Below are positions 36,185-45,783 of a stretch of 64,000 nt of DNA, piece by piece. The first letter of the stretch is position 1; every line of letters starts with the position of its first letter. The stretch comes from GCA-2709075 sp038146865 (GTDB lineage: Bacteria > Pseudomonadota > Alphaproteobacteria > MPNO01 > UBA2964). Location of the stretch: positions 496,001 through 560,000 of the forward strand of contig JAYQSL010000002.1 of NCBI GenBank assembly GCA_038146865.1, written 5' to 3'. The notes beneath the pieces were generated by a model. It worked only from the letters and a program-made list of their open reading frames with translations. It did no database searches and was not told the origin of the DNA. The position numbers and the translations under genes were made by a program.

Positions 36185-36295
36185 TTTAAATACCTTCCAT
36201 TGGAGCTAAACTAGAGTACGTGACTTAGAACATCAGTGTCTAAAAATCATCCCCTAAGTCTCGTATTGTAGAGTATATAAATCCTTTAAGAAAAT

Positions 36296-37486
36296 ATGTC
36301 TTTCCCAAGCCTTGTCTTCGTCAGCTGCCTAACGTTGGTACTCAACACCATGGCGTTTATGACCATCACTCCGGTGCTGCCCACCTTATTAGTGGAGTGG
36401 AGTTTGACAGAGACAGAAGCTGGCCTGTTGGGAGGCGCGTTTTTTATTGGCTATGTCGCAGCTGTCCCAATTCTTGTGCCGCTAACAGACCGCATACTTC
36501 CAAAAAAAGTGTATTTTGTATCCGGAGTTATAGGAACAATTTCTTGTTTTGGCTTCGCCTTTTTAGCAGAGGGTTTGTCGAGCGGGATTTTTTTCCGGAT
36601 TCTAACCGGCATAGGTGTCGCTGGCACTTATATGCCAGCCTTGAAAGCAATGGCAGATGATTTGGAGGAGCCATATAGAACGCGAGCTGCAAGCTACTAT
36701 ACATCCGTCTACGCCGTCGGGACCGCTGCATCAATTTTAGCCGGGGGACTTTTTGCAGATTGGTTAGATTGGCGCTGGTCTTTTATTGGCGCTGGTATAG
36801 GAATATTTCTGGGGTTGGTAATTGGTAGTTTGGCATTACCCAATGGGAAAATTTCATCGAACCCAGTCAGTCAAGGTGCCGCATTTCGGAGGGCGTTGAA
36901 AAACCGCGCTGCCATGGCAAATATCAGCGCTTATTTTGGTCATCTGTGGGAAGTTTTCTCGAACCGCGTCTGGATAGTCGCCTTTTTGGTTATGGCTGAG
37001 GCCAACCGAGGGGAAAATTTTACCCTAACCGCTGCGGGCTTAGCAACTTTAGTGGCTCTGGCTGGAGTACCCGCAAGTATGTGGTGCGGAGAAGCACTTC
37101 AGCGATTTAACAGGAATAAGGTGCTCAACCTCATTATGCTGAGTTCTCTCCTGGTCGGGATCATTGTTGCTTTGACGACGGCTGCTCCGCTCTGGATTGT
37201 CGGCAGTTTGGCTGTTTTATATGGGATCGTCTCCTATGCAGATACGGGACCCCTCAACTCTACGACGGTTTCATTAGCCGAGCCAGATGTCCGAGGGGCC
37301 ACAATGGCAATACATGCATGTGTGGGGTTCGGAGGTGGTATACTTGGAGCTCTTGCTATCGGTGCAACACTTCAGCTTACCGGAGGTATTAACTCCCCTG
37401 AGGCATGGCGTTTCGGTTTTCTGGTAATGGCGTCTGGGTCAGCTTTTGGGTTATTTGTGAGGTGGAGAGCAAGAACGGGATCTTGA
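36296..37486 (+). CDS. Major facilitator superfamily transporter
   Basis: 396 aa with about twelve hydrophobic helices. The loop after helix 2 is PLTDRILPKKVYF, a degenerate MFS motif A, and FFRILTGIGVAGTYMPALKAMADD is typical of helices 4-5. Drug or metabolite transport; direction unknown. Ends directly against the nitroreductase stop on the opposite strand with no bases between them. Confidence 0.85.
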   Translation: MSFPSLVFVSCLTLVLNTMAFMTITPVLPTLLVEWSLTETEAGLLGGAFFIGYVAAVPILVPLTDRILPKKVYFVSGVIGTISCFGFAFLAEGLSSGIFFRILTGIGVAGTYMPALKAMADDLEEPYRTRAASYYTSVYAVGTAASILAGGLFADWLDWRWSFIGAGIGIFLGLVIGSLALPNGKISSNPVSQGAAFRRALKNRAAMANISAYFGHLWEVFSNRVWIVAFLVMAEANRGENFTLTAAGLATLVALAGVPASMWCGEALQRFNRNKVLNLIMLSSLLVGIIVALTTAAPLWIVGSLAVLYGIVSYADTGPLNSTTVSLAEPDVRGATMAIHACVGFGGGILGALAIGATLQLTGGINSPEAWRFGFLVMASGSAFGLFVRWRARTGS

Positions 37487-38125
37487 CTAAAGAACAGACC
37501 ACGAAGAACCCCACTTATCTAAAAAGACTACATCTTCAAGAGGTGCACGTCTTGTGGGGCCAAATTTTCCCATGGGCCAACCAATGGGAATGATGGCGTA
37601 GGGATGATAACCATCAGGCAGACCTAGAATATGTTCTACCTCTTTCTCATACGCGAGGTGGCGTGCGGTCAGGGTTGCTCCCAAACCGAGAGCCCTGCAA
37701 GCTAACAACATATTTTGAACCGCGGGATATATTGAGCCAGGAGTCGATCGCGTTGGTGTTTTGCCATCATTCAGACACGCCACAATCCACACCGGGGCTT
37801 CATGATAATGGTCAGTCAGGTATTTAATCGCCTTAAGTTCTCGTGCATGCTTCTCTCGAGCCGGTCCTTCTGGGGGCTCGTGCTCGGCGTGGCGGGGTAC
37901 AACAATTTCTTCAAAACCCTTCTTATACCATATCTGCACTCTCCTCTTGATCTCCGGATCTTTAATGACCAAGAACCTCCAACGCTGAGAGTTCCCTCCA
38001 TTAGGGGCCGCGATACCCGCCTCTAACACTTTTTTAACCAGATGATCAGGGACAGGATCTGGTTTCAATCGTCGCATCGCCCTCATGGTATGCATGATGT
38101 GGAAAATATCTGTGTTTTGATCCAA
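37487..38125 (-). CDS. Nitroreductase-family protein
   Basis: 212-aa FMN-dependent oxidoreductase. HTMRAMRRLKPDPVPDHLVKK, then APNGGNSQRWRFLVIKD near the N-terminus bind FMN, and GLGATLTARHL and PIGWPMGKFGPTRRAPLEDVV close the fold. Starts at TTG (38125) with GAGG close upstream; ATG codons 30 and 39 bases on are less complete. Lies 10 bp after the MBL gene in the same direction, so probably one operon. Confidence 0.85.
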   Translation of the reverse strand: MDQNTDIFHIMHTMRAMRRLKPDPVPDHLVKKVLEAGIAAPNGGNSQRWRFLVIKDPEIKRRVQIWYKKGFEEIVVPRHAEHEPPEGPAREKHARELKAIKYLTDHYHEAPVWIVACLNDGKTPTRSTPGSIYPAVQNMLLACRALGLGATLTARHLAYEKEVEHILGLPDGYHPYAIIPIGWPMGKFGPTRRAPLEDVVFLDKWGSSWSVL

Positions 38126-38135
38126 TCGCCTCTCC

Positions 38136-39038
38136 CTAAATGACTGTCTTGTATCCCGGCCCGCACTTTTCTAATGGGCCAAAATATGGACTTAAGAAAT
38201 GCGCAGGTAGAAGCAAAGTGCCTGTGCCCGAAATTCGTTCTAATAATTTAGCACGCGTTCGAGCTGAATTCTCAGGATCCTCACAAAATGCAGAGGACCA
38301 ATCCGGTCGCCGAACCTGCACAGGGTGATGAACAACATCACCACAAAACACAGCAGCCGCACCTTCACTCTCTGCATTTAAAATTACCGCGCCCGGTGTA
38401 TGCCCTGGGGCGGGTTCAAAATTTAATCCTGCTTCGATTTGGTGATCGGCTTTTACTAAAGTTGCTTGTCCAGATTTAATTACGGGCAAAACACTATCCG
38501 CATGCGATCCATGTAAAATTGGATCTTCGTCTTTTGACTGCTGATCCAACCAAAAATTATACTCTGTCTCTGCAAAAAGGTATTCGGCATTTGGAAATGT
38601 CGGCACCCAGTCCCCATTTTCCATTATTGTATTCCAACCGACATGATCTGCATGCAGGTGGGTGCACATGACGTAATCGATATCCTCGGGCTTCACGCCT
38701 AGAACACTCAGGTTGTTTAAGAATGGCCCATCCCGTTCATGCCAATCCAAACGGCTCAAACGCTGCTTGCCATTACCACAACACGCGTCGACCAAAATAT
38801 TATTTTTTTCTGTTCGGATAAGAAAAGAATGAAAGCTCAGGGATAAGTCGAGTGTGACAGGATCGATGAGCCTGGGCCCCATCTCTTTCGATAGTTCACA
38901 GAGCAACTCTCGATTAGAACCTGGGATCAGTGTTTTATGAGGGTAACTCAGCCTTTCGATATCAACGACCCGATCAATCGAAATCCCTCCAATATCGCAA
39001 CCGGCACGCGCTTGATTCCAGACATTCTCCATTCCCAC
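38136..39038 (-). CDS. Metallo-beta-lactamase-fold hydrolase
   Basis: 300 aa from GTG (39038) or 298 from ATG (39032). Zinc motif THLHADH near 127-132, then GHTPGA, FCGDVVHHP and PAHF. Paralogue of the protein at 17990-18865 with long shared blocks. Cytosolic. First gene of a pair with the nitroreductase. The 209 bases upstream show nothing recognisable. Substrate unknown. Confidence 0.8.
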   Translation of the reverse strand: MGMENVWNQARAGCDIGGISIDRVVDIERLSYPHKTLIPGSNRELLCELSKEMGPRLIDPVTLDLSLSFHSFLIRTEKNNILVDACCGNGKQRLSRLDWHERDGPFLNNLSVLGVKPEDIDYVMCTHLHADHVGWNTIMENGDWVPTFPNAEYLFAETEYNFWLDQQSKDEDPILHGSHADSVLPVIKSGQATLVKADHQIEAGLNFEPAPGHTPGAVILNAESEGAAAVFCGDVVHHPVQVRRPDWSSAFCEDPENSARTRAKLLERISGTGTLLLPAHFLSPYFGPLEKCGPGYKTVI

Positions 39039-39247
39039 ACGCTAAGCGTTTAGAGAAAGCCCGGCAAGCCGTTGAGTCCGAGGTGATTTTATAATTTGTA
39101 AATTAATTAGATTTAGAGCGAGACCTGGTGTCGAGTATCGCCGGTTCTAATTGCCCATGACATGCACATCTTTTCCCCTTATTACCTTTTTTCAGCTAAG
39201 GCCATAGGTATAAGGTTTTTAATCCAAATCCTTTTAATTCTATTTTT

Positions 39248-39946
39248 TTAAAGTCGTTCGTTTAAAAATTTTATAGTCCTAGACCATGCCAACTTGGTCG
39301 CTTCTGGATGAAAATTACCTTTTTTATTGTTCGGATCCTGAAAAGCATGATTTGCATCAGCATATTCGTAAAATGTGTGTTCGACGCCATTTTGCTTGAG
39401 CTTTTCATCAAACTTTTTAACATCGTTAGGAGACGGGTTCTTATCTAACCCGCCGAAATGACCTAAAACCGGGCAAGTGAGATCATCCAGCCTATCAAAA
39501 GCGGTCGGCCCCTCTCCCCAGGCAGAAAACATACCGCCACCATAATTCACCACGCAAAGTTTGAACTGTTCAGGAAAAACACTAGCGCCGAAGAAAGAGG
39601 TTCTACCCCCCATACAGTGACCCAGGATGCCAATACGTTTCATATCAACATCACCTCGCGCCCTGAAATAACCCAAGGATGCCTCTATATCACTGATGAA
39701 CTCATTATCATTTCGGAAATCTGCTGGCGCATCGCCTACCAGCTCGGCATGTCGGTGATAAAAATCGGGAGCCGCCGCCAGAAAACCCTCCGACGCCAGC
39801 GCGTCAACCTGATCGAGCGTAAACTGATCCATGCCGGTTCTATGAAACATGACTAATACTGCAGGTAGGGCATGCTCACCCTCGGGTTTATTGAAATAAA
39901 TTTTCATGTCACTGCCGTCACTAACGACACTTGTCCAATTTCCCAT
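39248..39946 (-). CDS. Dienelactone hydrolase family protein
   Basis: 232 aa from the ATG at 39946 (GAGGGG upstream; the frame is open to a TTG at 39970). Catalytic Cys111 in GHCMGG, Asp in GGLDKNPSP and His in DANHAFQDP are the dienelactone hydrolase triad. The enzyme opens dienelactones in chlorocatechol-type pathways, fitting the aromatic-degradation neighbours, but broader substrates are possible. Confidence 0.86.
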   Translation of the reverse strand: MGNWTSVVSDGSDMKIYFNKPEGEHALPAVLVMFHRTGMDQFTLDQVDALASEGFLAAAPDFYHRHAELVGDAPADFRNDNEFISDIEASLGYFRARGDVDMKRIGILGHCMGGRTSFFGASVFPEQFKLCVVNYGGGMFSAWGEGPTAFDRLDDLTCPVLGHFGGLDKNPSPNDVKKFDEKLKQNGVEHTFYEYADANHAFQDPNNKKGNFHPEATKLAWSRTIKFLNERL

Positions 39947-40069
39947 AACACCCCTCTTTCCGCCGTTCAAAAAACGCTAGCATGACCCTCGAAATTAGAA
40001 AACGGCTCTTGCTCGACCATCGAGTATCCTGTATCCGCAAAGCGCGATTGAATATTTTTCTCAACTTAG

Positions 40070-40981
40070 ATGTCAACTATCAAACCTCAAAACCCTAGCA
40101 ATGAGAAATTAGGCTATGCCTTCCTAATAACAGGAATATTTGCTTATGGTTGGTTGTGGCCAGTCATGCGGGCTGGGGTCGAATACCTCCCCCCGCTCTG
40201 GTTTGCGTCGACAAGGGTTCTGATTGGCGCTTTAGTCCTGATGCTTGTTCTAGCCGTTCAGAAAAACCTTAAACTGCCATCCAAAGCCGACCTGCCCGCT
40301 GTATTTTCAGTCGGCATTTGCATGATGGGGTTGTATGTATCCCTTGTGCACACTGCAATGGCGTATATACCGGCAGGGAGGGGCGCCCTGTTGGGCTATT
40401 CAACGCCACTTTTTGTCACACCGTTCGCCATAATTTTTCTGGGTGAACGAGTAACCGCTATAAAGATTTTTGGCATGGTCACGGGCCTTAGTGGATTGGC
40501 CGTTTTATTCAACCCAATAGAGTTTGATTGGTCTAACCATGAAGCTCTTCTTGGAAGTGGTCTTTGCCTCCTTGCCGCACTTTCTTGGTCAATCGCAATT
40601 TTACAAATGAGGGTTCATAAGTGGCACCTGACACCTCTTCAACTTGGTCCTTGGCAACTTCTCCTAGCTGCATTAGTTACACTTCCCTTCTCAATCTGGG
40701 TGGCCGAACCGCGGCCCATCGATATAAACCCTGAAATGACCTTTTTAATCCTCTATGGCGGGATCTTTGGAACCGCGATCGCCATGTGGGCCGTGGCAAG
40801 TTCGGTAAGGTATTTAGGAGCTGTAACCACCTCAATAGGCTTATTGGGCGGCCCAGTTGTTGCCATCGTCACAAGTGTTTTACTGCTTGGTGAACCACTA
40901 ACTTTGACTCTCGCAGGAGGCTTATTCCTAATACTAGGTGGTATTGGGCTTGTAACATGGTCCGATATTAAGAAAAGCTAA
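40070..40981 (+). CDS. EamA/DMT-family transporter
   Basis: 303 aa with about ten membrane helices in two EamA repeats (first boundary GLSGLAVLFNPIEFDW, second near GLFLILGGIGLVTW). Inner membrane. It converges with the rhodanese gene seven bases away. Substrate unknown; only loosely similar to the transporter at 21932-22816. Confidence 0.85.
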   Translation: MSTIKPQNPSNEKLGYAFLITGIFAYGWLWPVMRAGVEYLPPLWFASTRVLIGALVLMLVLAVQKNLKLPSKADLPAVFSVGICMMGLYVSLVHTAMAYIPAGRGALLGYSTPLFVTPFAIIFLGERVTAIKIFGMVTGLSGLAVLFNPIEFDWSNHEALLGSGLCLLAALSWSIAILQMRVHKWHLTPLQLGPWQLLLAALVTLPFSIWVAEPRPIDINPEMTFLILYGGIFGTAIAMWAVASSVRYLGAVTTSIGLLGGPVVAIVTSVLLLGEPLTLTLAGGLFLILGGIGLVTWSDIKKS

Positions 40982-40988
40982 CCTTGTC

Positions 40989-41417
40989 TTAGGGCCAGCT
41001 GATGAGGGGAAGACTTCTTTTAAGCCATCCAGGCCCGTCTTTTAAATTTCCCCGCATACCCTCGCGAACATTGAAAAGGCTCGTGTATCCTGCCTTCTCG
41101 AGGGCCTTTGCCGCTCTGGCGGAGCGAACTCCACTAGCACAGATCAGCGCTATTTGGCGTAATTGATTACCATTAGTGCGAGCCCTAACCTCTGAAACAA
41201 AACCCTTGAGGCCATCCTCTCTATGAATGGAAATTGGCACAGCGCCTTTTGCCAAACCCGTTTCTTTCCACTCCCCAGGGGATCTCACATCAATGAAAAG
41301 GAGGGTCCCAGTAGATGCTCTCTTTTGAACTTCCAGAATGGACATCAGTCTAACTTCGGCTACACAAACTTGACCCCACATGCAGCAGCAGAGAACCGAA
41401 AGAATAAGTTTAGGCAT
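40989..41417 (-). CDS. Exported rhodanese-domain protein
   Basis: 142 aa. An N-terminal hydrophobic signal (MPKLILSVLCCCMWGQVCVA) with a likely cleavage near residue 20 is followed by a rhodanese domain (FIDVRSPGEW) with catalytic C93 in LICASGVRSARA. Probably periplasmic sulfur transfer or cyanide detoxification. The ATG at 41417 follows the stop of the upstream dehydrogenase by one base (TAAGATG). Third gene of the FAH-dehydrogenase-rhodanese run. Confidence 0.8.
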   Translation of the reverse strand: MPKLILSVLCCCMWGQVCVAEVRLMSILEVQKRASTGTLLFIDVRSPGEWKETGLAKGAVPISIHREDGLKGFVSEVRARTNGNQLRQIALICASGVRSARAAKALEKAGYTSLFNVREGMRGNLKDGPGWLKRSLPLISWP

Positions 41418-41418
41418 C

Positions 41419-42465
41419 TTACCCAAGGGTAGGATCGAGTACTATTTTGCCAAGTGGCACGCCTGCTTCAATATGACGATGCGCCTCAGCCGCCTCGCTT
41501 AGCGGGTATATTTTCTCAATCTTAGCTCTGAGCTTGCCTTCTGCTGCCAACAAAAGTGTGTCCTCGACATTGGCATCTGTATTTCCTGTAGCGCCAAAAA
41601 TTCGAAGGTTTCGATGATACAAAATGCCACAATCAAGCTCGACTTTTCCGCCGCCATGTGACCCCGCGGTAACCAACCGCCCAAATTTCTGGAGACAGGC
41701 CAGAGCCTTTGGCCAGGTTAGGGGATTAGAGATGTTTTCAAAGACTAAATTTACTCCCTGCCCTTCGGTATATCGCATCACCGCTTCGGTTAGATCTTCT
41801 GAAGTGTAATCAACGCCAAAGTCCGCACCGTATTCGAGGCCAACCGCCACCCTCTCCCGCGCACCTGCCGCACATATCACACGAGCTCCAGCGGCCTTTG
41901 CAACCTGTATACCCGTGAGACCGAGGCCTCCAGCCGCTCCCATAACCAAGATTGTTTCACCAGCTTTTAAATCACCCGTATCAAACAACAGGTTGTGGGC
42001 AGTCGGGCCGTGACGGAGAACCGCAGCCGCTTCAGCGAAATCTATGGTATCAGGAATTGGAATCGCTACAGACGCGGGTACTTTTACGAGCTCAGCGTCT
42101 CCACCATAACACCCGACACCCAGCATGACAGAGTTTGCACAAACCTCGAAATCACCAGCTTCACAGGCTCCACAGCGGAGACACGGGATCCGAGACAGAC
42201 ATGCTACCCTGGTTCCTATTGCTGGGCTCTCGACGTCTTCCCCGACCGAAACGACAACACCCGCCGGATCCACCCCACCAACATGAGGCGGCTTCACATT
42301 ACGGCGGGTTTGTTCCCCTGCCCTAACTGCACAATTGAGTACCCTGTTAACGGTTACCGCATGGACTTTAACAATGATCTCCCCTGGTCCTGCCTCCGGA
42401 TCAGGAATTTCTCTGTACTGAAGGACATCTGGAGGACCGAATCGGTCGTATATCGCCGCCTTCAA
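41419..42465 (-). CDS. Zinc-containing alcohol dehydrogenase / quinone oxidoreductase family
   Basis: 348-aa medium-chain dehydrogenase. The structural zinc lobe is present (CLRCGACEAGDFEVC) and the NAD(P) loop is GAAGGLGLTG. A true catalytic zinc set is not obvious (CLSRIPC), so reductase activity on quinones or enones is possible. Starts at TTG (42465), with GGAG seven bases upstream inside the end of the FAH gene, four bases after its stop. Confidence 0.82.
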   Translation of the reverse strand: MKAAIYDRFGPPDVLQYREIPDPEAGPGEIIVKVHAVTVNRVLNCAVRAGEQTRRNVKPPHVGGVDPAGVVVSVGEDVESPAIGTRVACLSRIPCLRCGACEAGDFEVCANSVMLGVGCYGGDAELVKVPASVAIPIPDTIDFAEAAAVLRHGPTAHNLLFDTGDLKAGETILVMGAAGGLGLTGIQVAKAAGARVICAAGARERVAVGLEYGADFGVDYTSEDLTEAVMRYTEGQGVNLVFENISNPLTWPKALACLQKFGRLVTAGSHGGGKVELDCGILYHRNLRIFGATGNTDANVEDTLLLAAEGKLRAKIEKIYPLSEAAEAHRHIEAGVPLGKIVLDPTLG

Positions 42466-42469
42466 TAGA

Positions 42470-43342
42470 TCACTCCGCCCCGCGGACCTTGACCTTCATT
42501 TCTCCAATATATGAGCACGCACAATGCATTTCATCGCCCGGCTTAACCTCTGATACGCCTGGAGGGGAACCGGTGAACATGATATCTCCAGGATAGATTG
42601 TATAAAATTCAGTTGCGAACTCGACTAATCTTTGCGTATTGAAAATAAAGTCTTTTGTATGAGCGTCCTGTTGCAATTTACCGTTTAGGTGAACCGTGAA
42701 CGGAACATTATTAGGATCTGGTATCTCATCCTTTGTCACGAAGTAAGGTCCTAACGGCGCGTAACCGTCACAAGACTTTCGAAAAGATCTGTCTTCAATA
42801 CCACGCACAGTCATATCTAAGCCAAGAGTATAGCCCGCAATGTAATCCATCGCATCAGCCTGAGTTACGTGGCTGCCCTGCTTCCCAATAACCAAAACAA
42901 ATTCAACCTCGTGATCATTCCGCCTGTCGGGAAAGCGAATGGCAACTCCTTCACTCTCTCCAACCACAGCAGTATTCGATTTTAAGAAAATCCCCTGATT
43001 TTGAATCCCCGGTGGTCTCTTCGGACCATCAGCCTCACCCGTAACATGAGGCTGAGCCGCCATCTCGGCGACATGCGCCTCATAGTTGACCGGCGCCGCC
43101 ATAATTTTTCCTGGCCTGGCCACGGGTGGAAGTAGCGCGACATCGGCCCGAGCTATACCTGCGACCTTGCCGGCAGCCTCCTCCAGTCTTCCTCTTATGT
43201 CGTCAATGACCGCTATGACTGGATCACCCTTCATGTCATATCGGGCTTGAGAGCGAACATCGGTTTGGATATCGGTGACGTCGTGGATCATTTCATTTAT
43301 TACGACGCCGAGGCGATCATCATTATAGCGGCAAAGCTTCAT
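42470..43342 (-). CDS. Fumarylacetoacetate hydrolase family protein
   Basis: 290 aa. The C-terminal FAH domain carries the metal site and conserved blocks (FLKSNTAVVGESEGV, RRNDHEVEFVLVIG, YTLGLDMTVRGIEDRS, FTGSPPGVSEVKPGD). Such enzymes act late in aromatic ring cleavage, hydrolysing or decarboxylating ring-opened diketo acids. First gene of a three-gene run; AGGGAG precedes the ATG. Divergent from the VOC ring-cleavage-type gene, which suggests a shared pathway. Confidence 0.87.
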   Translation of the reverse strand: MKLCRYNDDRLGVVINEMIHDVTDIQTDVRSQARYDMKGDPVIAVIDDIRGRLEEAAGKVAGIARADVALLPPVARPGKIMAAPVNYEAHVAEMAAQPHVTGEADGPKRPPGIQNQGIFLKSNTAVVGESEGVAIRFPDRRNDHEVEFVLVIGKQGSHVTQADAMDYIAGYTLGLDMTVRGIEDRSFRKSCDGYAPLGPYFVTKDEIPDPNNVPFTVHLNGKLQQDAHTKDFIFNTQRLVEFATEFYTIYPGDIMFTGSPPGVSEVKPGDEMHCACSYIGEMKVKVRGAE

Positions 43343-43379
43343 CTCTTCTCCCTTTCAATTTTTCTTTTTTACTTTTTCA

Positions 43380-43544
43380 TTACCAACTTGAAGGTAGGCC
43401 AATTACACTGCTCACATCCTGGTAAGGCAAGCGACAAGCTATCTGCGTAACTTGCGGCAAAAACGAGCCCTCGAAAAGCCCCTCTAACCAATTTTCTGCG
43501 CCTAATCCAACATTATCAACTTGGAGATTTTCAATTATCGCCAT
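43380..43544 (-). CDS. Possible 54-aa small ORF
   Basis: Lies in the gap between the FAH and VOC genes and begins MAIIENLQVDNVGLG with AAGGG directly before the ATG, too close for an ideal ribosome site. Composition is protein-like (GAENWLEGLFEGSF), but no family is recognised. It could be a leader peptide, a gene remnant, or chance. Confidence 0.25.
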   Translation of the reverse strand: MAIIENLQVDNVGLGAENWLEGLFEGSFLPQVTQIACRLPYQDVSSVIGLPSSW

Positions 43545-43582
43545 ACCCTTGCGCAGACTAACAACAGTGTAGGGAGGGTCAC

Positions 43583-44487
43583 ATGTCGGAAGCCACGGTG
43601 GACGGATTGCGCAGTATAGAATTTTGGGTACCAAACTTAAAAACAACAGCCCGATTTTATGAAGAGTGCTGGAAAATAGCACCCATTGAACAACGGCAAG
43701 ATGCGCACTACTTCCGTGCGACGGGGACAGAGCATCATTGCGTAGTCCTACATGAAGGAACCACCGCCGGTGTAAAAAAGGTTAACCTTTCTGCAAAAGA
43801 CAAGGAAACCGTTAACTCCATTCACCAAAAACTGGTTGGACTTGGAATTAAAATTGTTGCCTCCCAAAAGAACTCTCAACGCCTGGCGGGGGGTTCGGCT
43901 TCTCATTTCAAGACCCAGATGGGCTTGAATATGGAATAAGCTCAGATGTCGCGAGACATGCAGATGGGTCAATGCAAGATGATCGACCCTTTAAATTGAG
44001 TCATGTGGTTTTGAATTCTGCCAAAGTGCCTGAGCAATCTGAGTGGTTCGCTGATGCGTTGGGCTTCAAAATAAGCGATCGGACCGAAATTATGCATTTT
44101 GTCAGATGCAGCGCCGATCATCATAGCATCGCGATTGCAAGAGCCGAGGGACCGGGGCTTAATCACACCGCATTTGAGATGCCAGATTTCAATGCCCTTA
44201 TGACCGGGGTTGGGCGAATGCGGCATAAGGGATTTGAAATAGATTGGGGCGTCGGACGCCATGGCCCGGGAAATAATATTTTTTCCTATTTTCGTGAGCC
44301 CAATGGATTGATAGTGGAGTATACAGCCGAGGTGGACCAAGTCGACGACAACTATCCAACAGGAACCCCTGAACAGTGGGCTGAGCGTCGAAAGAAGAAT
44401 GACATGTGGGGAACTGCGGGAGCTCCGTCCCCTCTGATGAGGCAGTGTATGCATGGCAATCTCACCCCGCCAGAGGTCCAATTTTAG
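43583..44487 (+). pseudogene. VOC-superfamily extradiol-dioxygenase-like gene, split by a frameshift
   Basis: Two frames together give one two-module VOC protein of about 301 aa. The first frame (43583 to a stop at 43939) carries module 1 and goes wrong after the GGGGGG run at 43888-43893. A -1 shift there restores FSFQDPDGLEYGISSDVARHADGS, leading straight into the second frame. Module 2 has the metal triad H (KLSHVVLN), H (GLNHTAFEM) and E (GLIVEYTAE) of type I extradiol dioxygenases. Either a recent mutation, a sequencing error in the G-run, or programmed slippage. Without repair the catalytic module could still be made from the ATG at 43972. Confidence 0.8.
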
Positions 44488-44656
44488 AGACATAAGAACT
44501 AAAGTTACAAGAATGAGACCTTGCGCGTGTAAAAACCATGACGTAGCCTTTCCAATAACACTTTATTATCCCTCAGTCGGGATAGTTTATAAAAATAAAA
44601 ATAGGTCGGAAAAAGGACCTCAAAGAGGTAACTGAGAGCAAAGGGAGGTAAGCTCA

Positions 44657-45754
44657 ATGAATTTATTAAAGTCTTCAAGCTTCGCGGTGATGGCACTCGC
44701 TTTAGGGTCGATTGGTCTCACTGCCACAGCCGATGCACAGTTTTATAAGGGCAAAAGAGTTAACATAATTGTCAACTACGGAGCGGGTGGAAATACAGAC
44801 ATTCAAGCTCGAATGGTCATGCGTCATATGACGAAATATATCCCCGGCAAACCCCGTTTGATCTTTCGTCACGTATCCGGTGCCGGCGGGGCTGTTGGTG
44901 CGAACTTCTTAGCCGAGGCTGGAAAGACAAATGGCACAATGATGGGAGTATTTACCATTCCGATCATGGCTCAAGTGATGAAGGCACCAGAATTGAGAAC
45001 GGACCTATCCCAGTTTCAATATGTTGGCGCCATTGGCCAACAAACAATTTCGCATTGCCGGGTTGATGCAATACCCGGTAAAAAAATGAAGTCATGGCGA
45101 GACGTTTTAGACTCAAAGCATGAGATCCGCACAGGCGGGCATGGCCCAACAAGCTCCAAGGATCTGCGCACTCGCTTATTTTTTGAGGCCTTACAAATTC
45201 CACTTAAGCATGTGACCGGCTACAAATCAGGTGGTCAGATCAGGGCCGCTATTCTCAAAAACGAGTTAGATTGCACGGCTGACTCATTGGCTGGGTTTTA
45301 TGGCCGCGTGCATAAACAACTTATAAAGCCCGGAATTTCAATTCCCATGTGGCATATCGGAACGCCAGGCCCGAATAATAGCGTACTCCACTCTCCATCA
45401 GTCGCGAAGGATATTCCGTCTCTTCAAGAGGTGTATGAAGCCAAATTTGGTAAGGGTAAACGTCCACCAAAGATGATATGGAATGCGCTCAGAACTATCG
45501 GCGGCACAAGAGAAATGCTTCGTATCCTTGTCTTCAAAAAAGGGACAAGCAAAAAAGCCGTAAACATTATGCGTTCGGCTTGGGATAAAACCGTCAAAGA
45601 CAAAGAATTTTTAGCCGAATACAAAAAGGTAAATTCTAGCATTTTCGTCGGAAAGTCGGGTAAAGAAGCTCAGCAGTTCATTAAAGGGCTCGTAAATGTG
45701 CCTGCGGATCTTCAGAAGTTCCTATTGGACTATGCAAACGCTGCAAAGAGCTAA
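44657..45754 (+). CDS. Tripartite tricarboxylate transporter substrate-binding protein (TctC/Bug)
   Basis: 365 aa. Signal peptide to about residue 27 (TATADA/QFYKGK), then the Bug fold opening VNIIVNYGAGGNTD and GGAVGANFLAEAG. Periplasmic receptor that delivers a carboxylate to the membrane part encoded just downstream. A GGGAGG site precedes the ATG. A strong stem-loop lies between it and the membrane gene and probably keeps the receptor in excess. Confidence 0.85.
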   Translation: MNLLKSSSFAVMALALGSIGLTATADAQFYKGKRVNIIVNYGAGGNTDIQARMVMRHMTKYIPGKPRLIFRHVSGAGGAVGANFLAEAGKTNGTMMGVFTIPIMAQVMKAPELRTDLSQFQYVGAIGQQTISHCRVDAIPGKKMKSWRDVLDSKHEIRTGGHGPTSSKDLRTRLFFEALQIPLKHVTGYKSGGQIRAAILKNELDCTADSLAGFYGRVHKQLIKPGISIPMWHIGTPGPNNSVLHSPSVAKDIPSLQEVYEAKFGKGKRPPKMIWNALRTIGGTREMLRILVFKKGTSKKAVNIMRSAWDKTVKDKEFLAEYKKVNSSIFVGKSGKEAQQFIKGLVNVPADLQKFLLDYANAAKS

Positions 45755-45783
45755 AGGCTCCTAGTGGCAAAGTAATAGCAATC

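Noticed and set aside
43969..44493. Minus-strand 174-aa ORF
   Set aside because: Antisense to the intact catalytic VOC module, which has clear metal ligands.
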